From Oceaniglobus roseus (GTDB lineage: Bacteria; Pseudomonadota; Alphaproteobacteria; Rhodobacterales; Rhodobacteraceae), in assembly GCF_002869745.1 (NCBI RefSeq), contig NZ_PNOS01000003.1, positions 1 to 64,000 of the forward strand: DNA of 64,000 nucleotides. Reading direction: 5' to 3'. The first letter of the stretch is position 1, and every line of letters starts with the position of its first letter. This document shows, one piece after another, positions 27,758-40,058 of this stretch. Position numbers and translations under genes: made by a program. Below the pieces are notes generated by a model, which was not told where the DNA came from, searched no databases, and saw only the letters and a list, made by a program, of their open reading frames with translations.

Positions 27758-29332
27758 ATGAAGATCGGATCGCCGAGTGAAGTGCTGCCGGGCGAGCGCC
27801 GGGTGGCAATGACCCCGGACAGCGCAAGGATGCTGGCCAAGCTGGGCCATTCCTGCGTGGTGCAGTCCGGGGCCGGCCTCGAGGCCGGGTTCACCGACGA
27901 CGCCTACAGGGATGCGGACGTGGAGGTGGTGGCGGATGCCGTCGCGCTCTGGGCCGCCGCCGATGTCGTGGCCAAGGTGCGCCCGCCCACGGACGAGGAG
28001 GTGGGACGCCTGCGCGAGGGGCAGCTGCTGATCTCGTTCTTCTATCCCGGCGCCAACAAGGAGCTGCTGGAGAAGGCGAAGGACACCGGTGCCTCCGTCA
28101 TCGCGATGGACATGGTGCCGCGGATCAGCCGCGCGCAGAAGATGGACGCGCTGTCGTCCATGGCCAACATCGCGGGCTACCGCGCGGTGATCGAGGCCGG
28201 CAACAACTTCGGCCGCTTCTTCACCGGGCAGGTGACGGCCGCGGGCAAGGTGCCGCCCGCGAAGGTGCTGGTGATCGGTGCGGGCGTCGCGGGCCTTGCC
28301 GCGATCGGCACGGCGACCTCGCTCGGCGCGATGACCTATGCCTTCGACGTGCGCCCCGAGGTCTCGGAGCAGATCGAGTCCATGGGGGCCGAGTTCGTGT
28401 TCCTCGACTTCGAGGAATCCTCGCAGGACAGTTCGGCCACCGGCGGCTATGCCGCGCCGTCCTCCCCCGAGTTCCGCGAGAAGCAGCTCGAGAAGTTCCG
28501 TGAGCTCGCGCCGGACATGGACATCGTGATCTGCACCGCGCTGATCCCGAACCGCGAAGCGCCCGAGCTCTGGACGCCCGACATGGTCGAGGCGATGAAG
28601 CCCGGCTCGGTCATCATCGACCTCGCGGCCGAGCGGGGGGGCAACTGCAAGCTGACGAAGGTGGACGAGCGGATCGTCACCGACAACGGCGTGACGATCA
28701 TCGGCTACACAGATTTCCCGAGCCGGATGGCCGCCCAGTCCTCGACCCTCTACGCCACGAACATCCGCCACATGATGACGGACCTGACGCCCGACAAGGA
28801 CGGCAGGATCAGGCACAACATGGAGGATGACGTGATCCGCGGGGCCACCGTGACCCACGCGGGCGAGATCACCTTCCCGCCGCCGCCGCCGAAGGTCGCC
28901 GCCATCGCCGCGGCGAAGCCGAAGCCGAAGGCGAAGGAGCAGACCCCGGAAGAGAAGCGCGCGGCCGAGGTCGCGGCCTTCAAGGCGCAGACGAAGAACC
29001 AGGTCACGCTGCTCGCCGTGGGCGGCGTGCTGCTGCTGGCGCTCGGGCTCGTCGCGCCCGCCAGCTTCATGCAGCACTTCATCGTCTTCGTGCTGTCGGT
29101 GTTCATCGGTTTCCAGGTGATCTGGGGCGTCGCCCATTCGCTGCACACGCCGCTGATGGCGGTGACCAACGCGATCTCCTCGATCATCGTGCTGGGCGCG
29201 CTGATGCAGATCGGCTCGGGATCGGTGCCGGTGGTGATCCTGTCGGCGCTCGCCGTCTTCATGACCGGAATCAACATCTTCGGCGGCTTCCTCGTGACAC
29301 GGCGCATGCTCGCCATGTTCCAGAAATCGTAA
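27758..29332 (+). CDS. pntA: PntA, proton-translocating NAD(P) transhydrogenase alpha subunit
   Basis: This 524-residue subunit holds the NAD(H)-binding domain I (residues 1 to about 380: [53 protein letters not shown]) and a C-terminal membrane part of about four helices (about 418-524) after a Lys/Pro/Glu-rich linker. With PntB it couples proton entry to hydride transfer from NADH to NADP. Domain I and the membrane part are fused in one chain, unlike the split PntAA/PntAB form of some alphaproteobacteria. The ribosome binding site AGGAGGG is strong. Confidence 0.96.
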   Translation: MKIGSPSEVLPGERRVAMTPDSARMLAKLGHSCVVQSGAGLEAGFTDDAYRDADVEVVADAVALWAAADVVAKVRPPTDEEVGRLREGQLLISFFYPGANKELLEKAKDTGASVIAMDMVPRISRAQKMDALSSMANIAGYRAVIEAGNNFGRFFTGQVTAAGKVPPAKVLVIGAGVAGLAAIGTATSLGAMTYAFDVRPEVSEQIESMGAEFVFLDFEESSQDSSATGGYAAPSSPEFREKQLEKFRELAPDMDIVICTALIPNREAPELWTPDMVEAMKPGSVIIDLAAERGGNCKLTKVDERIVTDNGVTIIGYTDFPSRMAAQSSTLYATNIRHMMTDLTPDKDGRIRHNMEDDVIRGATVTHAGEITFPPPPPKVAAIAAAKPKPKAKEQTPEEKRAAEVAAFKAQTKNQVTLLAVGGVLLLALGLVAPASFMQHFIVFVLSVFIGFQVIWGVAHSLHTPLMAVTNAISSIIVLGALMQIGSGSVPVVILSALAVFMTGINIFGGFLVTRRMLAMFQKS

Positions 29333-29347
29333 GGCGGGGCAGGGACC

Positions 29348-30781
29348 ATGGAATACGGATTCACCACGGCGGCCTATGTGGTCGCGGCCATCCTCTTCAT
29401 CCTCAGCCTCGGCGGCCTCTCGGGGCAGGAAAGCGCCAAGCGCGCCGTCTGGTACGGCATCGTCGGCATGGCGCTGGCGGTGGCGGCGACGCTGATCGGC
29501 CCGGGCTCCGGCCTCTGGCTGCTTTCGGTCGTGCTGATCGCGGCGGGCGGGGTCATCGGCTACATGCTGGCGACCAAGGTGCAGATGACGCAGATGCCCG
29601 AGCTTGTCGCGGCGATGCACTCGCTCGTCGGCCTCGCGGCGGTCTTCGTCGGCTACAACGCCCATATCGAGCTGGGGCACGTCCTGGCGATGGACCCGGC
29701 CGAGCGCGCGGCGCTGACCGGCTTCGCCGAGCTGCTGGCCCACAAGACGCCGGTCGAACAGTCGATCCTCAGGGTCGAGCTGTTCCTCGGCATCTTCATC
29801 GGGGCCGTGACCTTCACCGGGTCGGTGATCGCCTACGGCAAGCTCGCGGGCCGCGTGAACACCTCGGCCAAGAAGCTGCCGGGCGGTCACATGCTGAACG
29901 CGGGGGCGGCGGTGCTCTCGGCGCTCTGCCTGATCTGGTACTTCAACACCGGCGGCCTGCTGCCGCTGTTCCTGATGACGCTCGCCGCGCTCTTCATCGG
30001 CTATCACCTGATCATGGGGATCGGCGGCGCGGACATGCCGGTGGTCGTGTCGATGCTGAACAGCTATTCCGGCTGGGCCGCGGCGGCGATCGGCTTCTCG
30101 CTCGGCAACGACCTGCTGATCGTGGTCGGCGCGCTGGTGGGCTCCTCGGGCGCGATCCTGTCCTACATCATGTGCAAGGCGATGAACCGGTCGTTCATCT
30201 CGGTGATCCTCGGCGGCTTCGGCGGCACCAGCGGCCCCGCGGCCGAGGTCGAGGGAGAGCAGGTGGCGATCGACGCCGACGGTGTCGCCTCGGCGCTGGA
30301 CGAGGCGGACAGCGTCATCATCATCCCGGGCTACGGGATGGCGGTGGCCCAGGCGCAGCAGAACGTGGCCGAGCTGACCCGCCGCCTGCGCGCCAAGGGC
30401 AAGCAGGTGCGCTTCGCGATCCATCCGGTGGCGGGGCGTCTGCCGGGGCACATGAACGTGCTCCTGGCCGAGGCGAAGGTTCCCTACGACATCGTGCTGG
30501 AGATGGACGAGATCAACGAGGACTTCCCGGACACGGACGTGGCCATCGTCATCGGTTCGAACGACATCGTAAACCCGGCCGCCCAGGACGATCCGAACAG
30601 CCCCATCGCCGGGATGCCGGTGCTGGAGTGCTGGAAGGCGAAGCAGGTCTTCGTCTCCAAGCGCGGCCAGGGCACGGGGTACTCGGGGATCGAGAACCCG
30701 CTGTTCTTCAAGGAGAACACGCGCATGTTCTACGGCGACGCGAAGAAGTCGCTCGACGAACTGCTGACCAAGATCTCCTGA
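29348..30781 (+). CDS. pntB: PntB, proton-translocating NAD(P) transhydrogenase beta subunit
   Basis: The 477-residue subunit consists of about nine membrane helices (residues 1 to about 280) with the conserved His in [10 protein letters not shown], and the NADP(H)-binding domain III (about 300-477: [49 protein letters not shown]). It lies 15 bases after pntA in one operon and is followed by a strong hairpin. It supplies NADPH, which PhaB uses. Confidence 0.97.
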   Translation: MEYGFTTAAYVVAAILFILSLGGLSGQESAKRAVWYGIVGMALAVAATLIGPGSGLWLLSVVLIAAGGVIGYMLATKVQMTQMPELVAAMHSLVGLAAVFVGYNAHIELGHVLAMDPAERAALTGFAELLAHKTPVEQSILRVELFLGIFIGAVTFTGSVIAYGKLAGRVNTSAKKLPGGHMLNAGAAVLSALCLIWYFNTGGLLPLFLMTLAALFIGYHLIMGIGGADMPVVVSMLNSYSGWAAAAIGFSLGNDLLIVVGALVGSSGAILSYIMCKAMNRSFISVILGGFGGTSGPAAEVEGEQVAIDADGVASALDEADSVIIIPGYGMAVAQAQQNVAELTRRLRAKGKQVRFAIHPVAGRLPGHMNVLLAEAKVPYDIVLEMDEINEDFPDTDVAIVIGSNDIVNPAAQDDPNSPIAGMPVLECWKAKQVFVSKRGQGTGYSGIENPLFFKENTRMFYGDAKKSLDELLTKIS

Positions 30782-30788
30782 TCTGTGC

Positions 30789-30813
30789 GCCCCGCCCCCC
30801 ACCGGGGCGGGGC
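30789..30813 (+). terminator. Strong GC hairpin after pntB
   Basis: A perfect 10-bp stem (GCCCCGCCCC/GGGGCGGGGC) with a five-base loop starts eight bases after the pntB stop. It is followed by the pyrimidine-rich CTTCTTCTTTG of the extragenic repeat rather than a pure T-run. Termination of the pnt transcript here is likely but not certain. Confidence 0.6.
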
Positions 30814-30816
30814 ACT

Positions 30817-30876
30817 CCCCTGCTTCTTCTTTGTCATAAATACTCCGGGGGTTTTGCCGAAGCTTGCCTTCGGCAA
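30817..30876 (+). repeat. Extragenic repeat, copy 1, with hairpin
   Basis: A 35-base motif (CCCCTGCTTCTTCTTTG, then TCATAAATACTCCGGGGG) at 30817-30851 is followed by the hairpin TTGCCGAAG/CTTCGGCAA (30854-30876). The motif recurs in the opposite orientation at 59331-59364 with one base fewer. I recall similar motifs after many Rhodobacteraceae genes. The function is unknown. Confidence 0.7.
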
Positions 30877-30938
30877 GACGGCAGCGCCCCGGTCCCGCAC
30901 TCTCAATCCGCGCGCCCCCTGCAGCGGTGCGTATGGTG

Positions 30939-32315
30939 TCACCCAGGCACCCCCTCCGGCTCTCTCGGCCCCGTGAAAAGCCCGCCGATCTTCTGCCGGG
31001 CGAGCCGCTCGACGATGACCAGCGACAGCACCAGCCCGGTCACCACCGCCGTGGCGATGCCGTACCACACGCCGGTCACGCCGAGGTCGAACACCCGGAC
31101 GCAGAGCCAGACGAAGAGCGCCACGCCGATCCCCTGGCGGTAGACGCCGATCCAGACCGTCAGCCCCGGCCGCTTGAAGGCCTGGAGGATCGAATTGATG
31201 GAGAACAGCAGGACGTAGACCGGCAGGATGAAGCCGTCGACGTGGAGGTATCCCTTGCCGATCTCCACCAACTCGGGGTCGGCCGAGAACAGCCGCAGTG
31301 CGGGACCGGCGGCGAACCAGAGGATGCAGGAGGCCATCAGCATCAGCGCCACGCCCGCCGCGAAGCAGAACCGCACCGCCTCGCGCACCCGGTCGAAGTT
31401 CCGCGCGCCGTAGTTCTGCGAGACGATGGGCAGCAGGGCGTTGGTCAACCCGAAGGCGGGCAGCAGCAGCAGTTGCTCGATCCGGAGCGACACGCCATAG
31501 GCGGCGACGGCGGCGCCGCCGAAGCCCTTGAGGAAATACTGCACCACGAAGCCCGCGATCATCATCACGATCATGGCGAAGCTCGCGGGCAGGGCCTGGC
31601 CCGCAATCTCGGCGAAGCGGGCGGGGATGGGGCGGAACGTGCGCGGCCCCTGCATGGCGTCCGAGCGGAAGACGCGCCAGAGGATGAAGGCCATGACGCC
31701 CGACTGGCTGAGCAGGGTCGACAGCGCGATGCCGTTGAAGCCGATCCCTTCCCATGGGCCGAGGCCGAAGATGAACAGCGGGTTCAGGGCGAGGTTGGCG
31801 AAGAAGGCGGCGACGTTGGCGTATTGCATCGACTTCGTGTCGCCTTGGGCGGCAAGGATGCCGTTCGCCCCGTAGGAGACGAGGAAGGCGGGGATCGCGA
31901 AGATCAAAAGCCGGAGGTACTGCACCGCCGCGTCGCGGTAGGCGCCGGGTTCGGAGATCAGCCGGATCAGCAGCGGCGCGGCGAACCACGCGACCAAGAT
32001 CCCGAGGGCCGAGACCAGTGCGGCGAAGGCGAGGCCCTGCGCGGCGATCTCGCCTTCCTCCCCGGACTCCTCGCCGAGCGCGTTGCCGACGAGGGCGCCC
32101 ATGGCGGTGGAGAGGCCGAAGCCGAGGGCGATGAAGAGGAAGAACACCTGGAACGACAGGGCCAGGCCCGCCTGCGCGTCGGTCGAAAGCTTGCCCGCGT
32201 AATAGACGTCGACCACGTTGTAGAGGGTGGTGAAGACCATGCCGATGGCGGCGGGAATCGCCAGCGCCCGGAAGTGGCCGGGGATAGACCCGGTGCTGAG
32301 TTTCCGCCTGGCCAT
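30939..32315 (-). CDS. MATE-family multidrug/cation efflux protein
   Basis: This 458-residue protein has the 12-helix, two-halves pattern of MATE exporters, which expel drugs and organic cations using Na or H gradients. Family features: PAAIGMVFTTLYNVVDVYYAGKL near the N-terminus, GFGLSTAMGALVGNALGE, and in the second half LPIVSQNYGARNFDR. The start at 32315 (MARRKLSTGS) has AAGGA at proper distance. The longer open frame to 32612 overlaps the divergent reductase gene and lacks family similarity. Substrate is not known. Confidence 0.9.
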   Translation of the reverse strand: MARRKLSTGSIPGHFRALAIPAAIGMVFTTLYNVVDVYYAGKLSTDAQAGLALSFQVFFLFIALGFGLSTAMGALVGNALGEESGEEGEIAAQGLAFAALVSALGILVAWFAAPLLIRLISEPGAYRDAAVQYLRLLIFAIPAFLVSYGANGILAAQGDTKSMQYANVAAFFANLALNPLFIFGLGPWEGIGFNGIALSTLLSQSGVMAFILWRVFRSDAMQGPRTFRPIPARFAEIAGQALPASFAMIVMMIAGFVVQYFLKGFGGAAVAAYGVSLRIEQLLLLPAFGLTNALLPIVSQNYGARNFDRVREAVRFCFAAGVALMLMASCILWFAAGPALRLFSADPELVEIGKGYLHVDGFILPVYVLLFSINSILQAFKRPGLTVWIGVYRQGIGVALFVWLCVRVFDLGVTGVWYGIATAVVTGLVLSLVIVERLARQKIGGLFTGPREPEGVPG

Positions 32316-32523
32316 GTCGCCGTCCTTCGTTCCCTGCTCCGCTGCGTCCCGCAGCATGACACCCCGCCGTCCCGGCGGGACGTGCCGTCGATGGCCCGCT
32401 TCCGCTTGCCTTCCTCTACTACAGCCACCCCGCCCGGGCGATGGCCTTCCACCACCCTGGGGTCTGGACAGGGCGGCGGTCATCCTGTTTCCCTTGCGCC
32501 GCAAGACAAGCCCCGGAGACACG

Positions 32524-33558
32524 ATGACCCTGCCCACCCGCACCTTCGCCCGCCTGCCCGGCAAGAGCCTGACCTTCACCGAGATCGGCTTCGGCACCGC
32601 CCCCCTCGGCAACCTCTACCGGGCGATTTCCGACGCCGAGGCCGACGCCGTGCTGGAGAAGGCCTGGGAGAGCGGTTTGCGCTATTACGACACCGCGCCG
32701 CTCTACGGCATGGGTCTGTCGGAGGTGCGGCTGAACCGGTTGCTGCGGGGCAAGCCGCGGGACGAATACGTGCTGTCGACCAAGGTCGGGCGGCTGCTGA
32801 AGCCTGCCACGCCCGAGACGCGGGACGGGGTGGGCAAGTGGTTCGAGGTGCCGGACCGGAAGGAGGTCTACGACTACACCTATGACGGGGTCATGCGCTC
32901 GGTCGAGTTCTCGCTGGAACGGCTGGGGGTGTCGCGGGTCGACATCCTCTATGCCCACGACCTCGACGTGTTCAACCACGGCAGCCGGGAGGTGCTTCAG
33001 GGCAAGCTCGACGAGCTGATGGCGGGGGGCTATCGCGCGCTGACGGAGCTCAGGGACCAGGGCGTGATCTCGGCCTTCGGGGCCGGTGTGAACGAATGGC
33101 AGAGCGCGCAGTGGATGGCCGAGCGGGGGGATTTCGACATCTTCCTGCTGGCGGGCCGCTACACGCTGCTGGAGCAGGAGGCGCTGGAGAGCTTCCTGCC
33201 GCTCTGCGACGCGCGGGGGATCGGGCTGGTGATCGGCGGCGCCTACAATTCCGGCATCCTCGCCACGGGGCCGAAGCCCGGTGCCTTCTACAACTACGAT
33301 CCGGCGCCGCAGGAGATCCTGGACCGGGTCGGGCGGATCGAGGCGGTGTGCAGGGCGCACGGGGTGCGGCTGGTCGATGCCGCCTTCCGTTTCCCGCTGT
33401 GCCATCCGGCCGTCGTCTCGGTGATCCCGGGCGGGCAGGGGGTGGCCGAGATGGAGAGCAACCTTGCCGCGGCGAGGGCGGAGATCCCGGCGGCACTCTG
33501 GGCCGACCTGAAGGCCGAGGGGCTGATGCGGCAGGACGCGCCGGTGCCGGGGGCCTGA
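32524..33558 (+). CDS. Aldo/keto reductase, D-threo-aldose 1-dehydrogenase type
   Basis: The 344-residue protein shows the AKR barrel: IGFGTAPLGNLYRAIS, SGLRYYDTAPLYGMGLSEVRLNRLL with catalytic Asp/Tyr, LSTKVGRLL with the catalytic Lys, and LERLGVSRVDILYAHDLD with the His. The closest known group is D-threo-aldose 1-dehydrogenase/L-fucose dehydrogenase, which oxidises aldoses to lactones with NAD(P). It is divergent from the MATE gene (208-base gap, no gene seen) and its ATG follows GGAGACACG. The true substrate is uncertain. Confidence 0.88.
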   Translation: MTLPTRTFARLPGKSLTFTEIGFGTAPLGNLYRAISDAEADAVLEKAWESGLRYYDTAPLYGMGLSEVRLNRLLRGKPRDEYVLSTKVGRLLKPATPETRDGVGKWFEVPDRKEVYDYTYDGVMRSVEFSLERLGVSRVDILYAHDLDVFNHGSREVLQGKLDELMAGGYRALTELRDQGVISAFGAGVNEWQSAQWMAERGDFDIFLLAGRYTLLEQEALESFLPLCDARGIGLVIGGAYNSGILATGPKPGAFYNYDPAPQEILDRVGRIEAVCRAHGVRLVDAAFRFPLCHPAVVSVIPGGQGVAEMESNLAAARAEIPAALWADLKAEGLMRQDAPVPGA

Positions 33559-33733
33559 CCGGCCGGAGCCGCCCGGTTTCACGACCGCCGCGGCGCCGGG
33601 CAGTCCGCCCGATCCTTCGGCAGTCCGCGCCCGCTGGCGCGGCGGGCTGCCGACGGGGATGCTGCACTGCGGCATCTTGTTGGCACCGGCGTGGGATTTG
33701 CGCCATGGCGCGCTAACCTTCTGTTCAAAGCGG

Positions 33734-33783
33734 TTGCAGAAGGGGGGAGACCTCGCTGATAAACCGCGTGAGTTACCGCTAAC
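33734..33783 (+). promoter_or_regulatory. glgP promoter with LacI-type operator at the transcription start
   Basis: TTGCAG (33734-33739), 17 bases, TGATAA (33757-33762) form a plausible sigma-70 promoter with start near 33769. The near-palindrome GTTACCGCTAAC (33772-33783) follows immediately. It differs by one base from GTTACCGGTAAC found at 63887 before the sugar ABC operon. A repressor bound here would block the glycogen operon. The rest of the 264-base gap before glgP holds no gene. Confidence 0.6.
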
Positions 33784-33822
33784 GGCCCGTCCCCACGGGG
33801 GCGCGCGAGGAAAGGATCTTCG

Positions 33823-36204
<2,382 letters not shown>

Positions 36205-36238
36205 CGCGGCCCGGGGGTTCCGTTCCTGTCCAACACGG

Positions 36239-36266
36239 TTGTGAACACGTCGAAATGACCTAGGCT
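36239..36266 (+). promoter_or_regulatory. Candidate internal promoter giving a leaderless glgB transcript
   Basis: TTGTGA (36239-36244), 16 bases, TAGGCT (36261-36266) precede the glgB ATG at 36274 by only seven bases. A transcript from it would begin at or one base before the start codon. The gene has no ribosome binding site, which fits leaderless translation. Confidence 0.4.
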
Positions 36267-36273
36267 ATAGACC

Positions 36274-38697
36274 ATGAAGACACCGAAAACACCCGCCAAG
36301 AGCCCCGCCCGGGCATCCTCCAAGGCCAAGGCCGCGGAGGGTGCAGACCCGAAACCCGCGAAGCCCGCCAAGGCGAAGGCCGCGCCCGCCGCGAAGACTG
36401 CCGCGAAGACCGAGGCGAAGCCCGCAAAACCCGCAAAGGCCCCCGCGGCGCCTAAGGCGGCGAAGGAGAAGGCCGCACCGAAGCGCAAGGCGGCCGCCGC
36501 CCCTGCCGAGGCCGCGCCGGCGATCCCGATGGACGTCGCGCAGGCGCTGCACGACGGGCGGCACGGCGATCCGTTCTCGATCCTCGGGCCGCACCTCAAG
36601 GGCGACAGCGCGGTGCTGACGGCGGTGGACCACGGCGCGGCGACGCTTGCGGCGGTGGTCGACGGCGAGGCGCATCCGCTGACCCGCGTTTCGGACGGTC
36701 TTGGCGTCTTTTCCGGCCGCATCCCGGCCGGAGCGCCCTACGTCCTGCGGGGCGGCGACGGGAACGGCAACGACTGGGAATATCAGGACGCCTACCGCTT
36801 CGGCCCCGTCATCGGCGAGATGGACGAATACCTGCTGGGCGAGGGCACGCACCAGCGGATCTGGAAGGTGCTGGGCGCCCACGTGATGACCCACGAGGGC
36901 GTCGACGGCACCCATTTCGCCGTCTGGGCCCCGAACGCGCAGCGCGTCTCGGTCGTCGGCGGCTTCAACCACTGGGACGGGCGGCGCCATGTCATGCGCA
37001 AGCGCGGCGCCACCGGCGTGTGGGAGATCTTCGTGCCGGGCGTCGGCGACAAGGAGGTCTACAAGTACGAGATCATCGGGCCCCACGGCGACCTCCAGCC
37101 GCTGAAGGCCGACCCGGTCGGCTTTGGCTCGCAGCATCCGCCCGAGAATGCCAGCATGGTGCGCGATATCCGCGGTTTCGGCTGGCAGGACCAGGAGTGG
37201 ATGGGCCATCGCGAGGGCAACAACGCCCGCACCGCGCCGATCGCCGTCTACGAGGTGCATCTGGGATCGTGGAAGCGCCACCCGGAAGAGGGCAACCGCC
37301 CGCTGTCGTACATCGAGGCGGCGGAGCAGCTGGTGGATTACGTCGCCGACATGGGCTTCACCCATATCGAGCTGATGCCGGTCAGCGAATACCCCTTCGA
37401 CGGTTCCTGGGGCTATCAGCCCGTCGGCCTGTTCGCACCCACCGTCCGCCACGGCCCGCCGCACGAATTCCGCAACCTCGTGGAGGCGGCGCACCGCAAG
37501 GGGATGGGCGTCATCCTCGACTGGGTGCCGGGGCATTTCCCGACCGATGCGCACGGCCTCGGGAAGTTCGACGGCACGCACCTGTACGAGCACGCGGATC
37601 CGCGCGAGGGGTTCCACCAGGACTGGAACACGCTGATCTACAACTACGGCCGGATCGAGGTGAAGAACTTCCTCGTGTCCAACGCCCTCTACTGGCTGGA
37701 GGAATACCACGTCGACGGGCTGCGCGTTGATGCCGTGGCCTCAATGCTCTACCGCGACTATTCGCGGGCCCACGACCAGTGGATCCCGAACAAGGACGGC
37801 GGACGCGAGAACTACGAGGCGATCGCGATGCTGAGGGACACCAACAGCATCGTCTACGGCCAGCAGCCGGGCATCATGACGGTGGCCGAGGAAAGCACCT
37901 CGTTCCCCGGCGTGTCGCAGCCGGTCGATTCCGGCGGGCTCGGCTTCGGCTACAAGTGGAACATGGGCTGGATGAACGACACGCTCCGCTACATGGAGCA
38001 GGATCCGATCCACCGGCAGTACCATCACCACCAGATGACCTTCGGCATCCACTATGCGTTCAGCGAGAACTTCATCCTGCCGATCAGCCACGACGAGGTG
38101 GTGCACGGCAAGGGGTCGATGCTGGACAAGATGCCGGGCGACCGCTGGCAGAAGTTCGCGAACCTTCGCGCCTATTACGGGTTCATGTGGGGGCATCCGG
38201 GCAAGAAGCTCCTGTTCATGGGACAGGAGTTCGCCCAGCCGGGCGAGTGGCGCCATCAGGAGCAGCTGTCCTGGGGCGTGCTGGAGGATCCCGCACACAG
38301 GGGGATCCAGAACCTGATCCGCGATCTGAACGGCCTCTACCGCGGCTATCCGGCGCTGCACGTGAAGGACTGCGATCCCGCCGGCTTCCAGTGGATCGAG
38401 CTGAACGACAACCAGCAGTCGATCCTGTCCTGGATCCGCCGCGGCAGCGAGCACGACGCCGAGATCGCGGTGGTCTGCAACTTCACTCCCGTCGAGCGGC
38501 AGGGATACCGGATGGGCCTGCCCTCCACCGGGCGCTGGCGCGAGGTGCTGAACACCGATGCCGAGGTCTATGGCGGCTCGGGCAAGGGCAACATGGGCGG
38601 GGTCGAGGCCACGGACACGGCCTGGCAGGGACAGCCCGCCTCGGCCGAGGTGCTGCTGCCGGGCCTGTCGACGCTGATCTTCGTCAAGGACGGCTGA
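36274..38697 (+). CDS. glgB: GlgB, 1,4-alpha-glucan branching enzyme with Lys/Ala/Pro-rich N-terminal tail
   Basis: The 807-residue enzyme makes alpha-1,6 branches in glycogen. After residue 85 it follows the normal family: N-terminal beta domain ([14 protein letters not shown]), CBM48 ([24 protein letters not shown]), and GH13 barrel with catalytic Asp486 ([10 protein letters not shown]), Glu539 (VAEEST) and Asp607 ([10 protein letters not shown]). Residues 1-85 are a low-complexity tail of Lys, Ala and Pro (AKPAKPAK-like repeats), like histone H1 tails and absent from most branching enzymes. No ribosome binding site precedes the ATG. An internal ATG at 36529 would give a conventional-length enzyme but also lacks a ribosome binding site. 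Confidence 0.96.
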   Translation: MKTPKTPAKSPARASSKAKAAEGADPKPAKPAKAKAAPAAKTAAKTEAKPAKPAKAPAAPKAAKEKAAPKRKAAAAPAEAAPAIPMDVAQALHDGRHGDPFSILGPHLKGDSAVLTAVDHGAATLAAVVDGEAHPLTRVSDGLGVFSGRIPAGAPYVLRGGDGNGNDWEYQDAYRFGPVIGEMDEYLLGEGTHQRIWKVLGAHVMTHEGVDGTHFAVWAPNAQRVSVVGGFNHWDGRRHVMRKRGATGVWEIFVPGVGDKEVYKYEIIGPHGDLQPLKADPVGFGSQHPPENASMVRDIRGFGWQDQEWMGHREGNNARTAPIAVYEVHLGSWKRHPEEGNRPLSYIEAAEQLVDYVADMGFTHIELMPVSEYPFDGSWGYQPVGLFAPTVRHGPPHEFRNLVEAAHRKGMGVILDWVPGHFPTDAHGLGKFDGTHLYEHADPREGFHQDWNTLIYNYGRIEVKNFLVSNALYWLEEYHVDGLRVDAVASMLYRDYSRAHDQWIPNKDGGRENYEAIAMLRDTNSIVYGQQPGIMTVAEESTSFPGVSQPVDSGGLGFGYKWNMGWMNDTLRYMEQDPIHRQYHHHQMTFGIHYAFSENFILPISHDEVVHGKGSMLDKMPGDRWQKFANLRAYYGFMWGHPGKKLLFMGQEFAQPGEWRHQEQLSWGVLEDPAHRGIQNLIRDLNGLYRGYPALHVKDCDPAGFQWIELNDNQQSILSWIRRGSEHDAEIAVVCNFTPVERQGYRMGLPSTGRWREVLNTDAEVYGGSGKGNMGGVEATDTAWQGQPASAEVLLPGLSTLIFVKDG

Positions 38698-38789
38698 GCC
38701 TCCGGGCGCCGCAACATCCTGCACCGGGCGGAACAAACCGCCCGGGCCAAGAATAGAACAGGAACGGGAACAGTCTGGGAGGACCGACG

Positions 38790-40058
38790 ATGTCAACACC
38801 GAACGCAAGGCTTTCGACCCGCACCATGGCCTTCGTCCTGGCCGGCGGCCGGGGCAGCCGCCTGAAGGAGCTGACCGACAACCGCGCCAAGCCCGCGGTC
38901 TATTTCGGCGGCAAGACTCGCATCGTCGACTTCGCGCTGTCGAACGCGCTGAACTCGGGCATCCGCAAGATGGCCATCGCCACGCAGTACAAGGCGCATT
39001 CGCTGATCCGCCACTGCCAGCGCGGCTGGTCCTTCTTCCGCGCCGAGCGGAACGAGTTCCTCGACATCCTGCCGGCCTCGCAGCGGGTGGACGAGAACAA
39101 GTGGTACGTCGGCACCGCCGATGCCGTGACGCAGAACATCGACATCGTCGACAGCTACGGCGTCGACTACGTCCTGATCCTGGCGGGCGACCACATCTAC
39201 AAGATGGATTACGAGGTGATGATCCAGCAGCACGTCGACACCGATGCCGACGTGACCATCGGCTGCCTCACGGTGCCGCGCGAGGAGGCGTCGGCCTTCG
39301 GGGTCATGGCGATCGACGAAAGCGACCGGATCACCAGCTTCCTGGAAAAGCCGAAGGATCCGCCGGGCACGCCGGACGATCCGAACGTGACGCTGGCCTC
39401 GATGGGCATCTACGTCTTCAAGTGGTCGTTCCTGCGCGACCTGCTGATCCGCGACGCCGAGGACAGCAACTCGAGCCACGATTTCGGCGGCGACATCATC
39501 CCGGACATCGTGAAGAACGGCAAGGCGATGGCCCACCGGTTCGAGAATTCCTGCGTGCGCCATGCCGACGAGGCGCCTGCCTACTGGCGGGACGTGGGCA
39601 CCATCGACGCCTTCTGGAAGGCCAACATCGACCTGACCGATTTCACCCCCGACCTCGACCTCTGGCACAAGGAATGGCCGATCTGGACCTATGCCGAGTC
39701 GGTGCCGCCGGCGAAGTTCATCCACGACGAGGCCGACCGGCGCGGCATCGCCATCTCCTCGCTCGTCGCGGGGGGCTGCATCATCTCGGGGACCGAGATC
39801 CGCCAGTCGCTGCTGTTCACCCAGGTGCACACCAACTCCTACGCCACGCTCGAGCGGACGGTGGTGCTGCCCTACGTCAACATCGGGCGGAAGGCGCAGC
39901 TGAAGAACGTGGTGATCGACCGGGGGGTCGAGATCCCCGAGGGCCTGCGTGCCGGGTTCGACCGCGAGGAGGACCTGGCGAACGGCTTCCGCGTCACCGA
40001 CAGCGGGATCGTCCTGATCACCCAGGCGATGCTGGATGCGAGGGCCGCGAAGGCATGA
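38790..40058 (+). CDS. glgC: GlgC, glucose-1-phosphate adenylyltransferase
   Basis: The 422-residue enzyme makes ADP-glucose from glucose 1-phosphate and ATP, the committed step of glycogen synthesis. It has the nucleotidyltransferase site [45 protein letters not shown] and a C-terminal left-handed beta helix. The family is allosterically controlled, with fructose 6-phosphate and pyruvate as common activators in Rhodobacter relatives. The ATG follows GGGAGGACCGACG. It overlaps glgA by four bases (ATGA). Confidence 0.97.
   Translation: MSTPNARLSTRTMAFVLAGGRGSRLKELTDNRAKPAVYFGGKTRIVDFALSNALNSGIRKMAIATQYKAHSLIRHCQRGWSFFRAERNEFLDILPASQRVDENKWYVGTADAVTQNIDIVDSYGVDYVLILAGDHIYKMDYEVMIQQHVDTDADVTIGCLTVPREEASAFGVMAIDESDRITSFLEKPKDPPGTPDDPNVTLASMGIYVFKWSFLRDLLIRDAEDSNSSHDFGGDIIPDIVKNGKAMAHRFENSCVRHADEAPAYWRDVGTIDAFWKANIDLTDFTPDLDLWHKEWPIWTYAESVPPAKFIHDEADRRGIAISSLVAGGCIISGTEIRQSLLFTQVHTNSYATLERTVVLPYVNIGRKAQLKNVVIDRGVEIPEGLRAGFDREEDLANGFRVTDSGIVLITQAMLDARAAKA

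Noticed and set aside
27647-30802. Minus-strand open frame of 1051 codons
   Set aside because: It is antisense to pntA and pntB, His/Arg/Asp rich without any recognisable domain.
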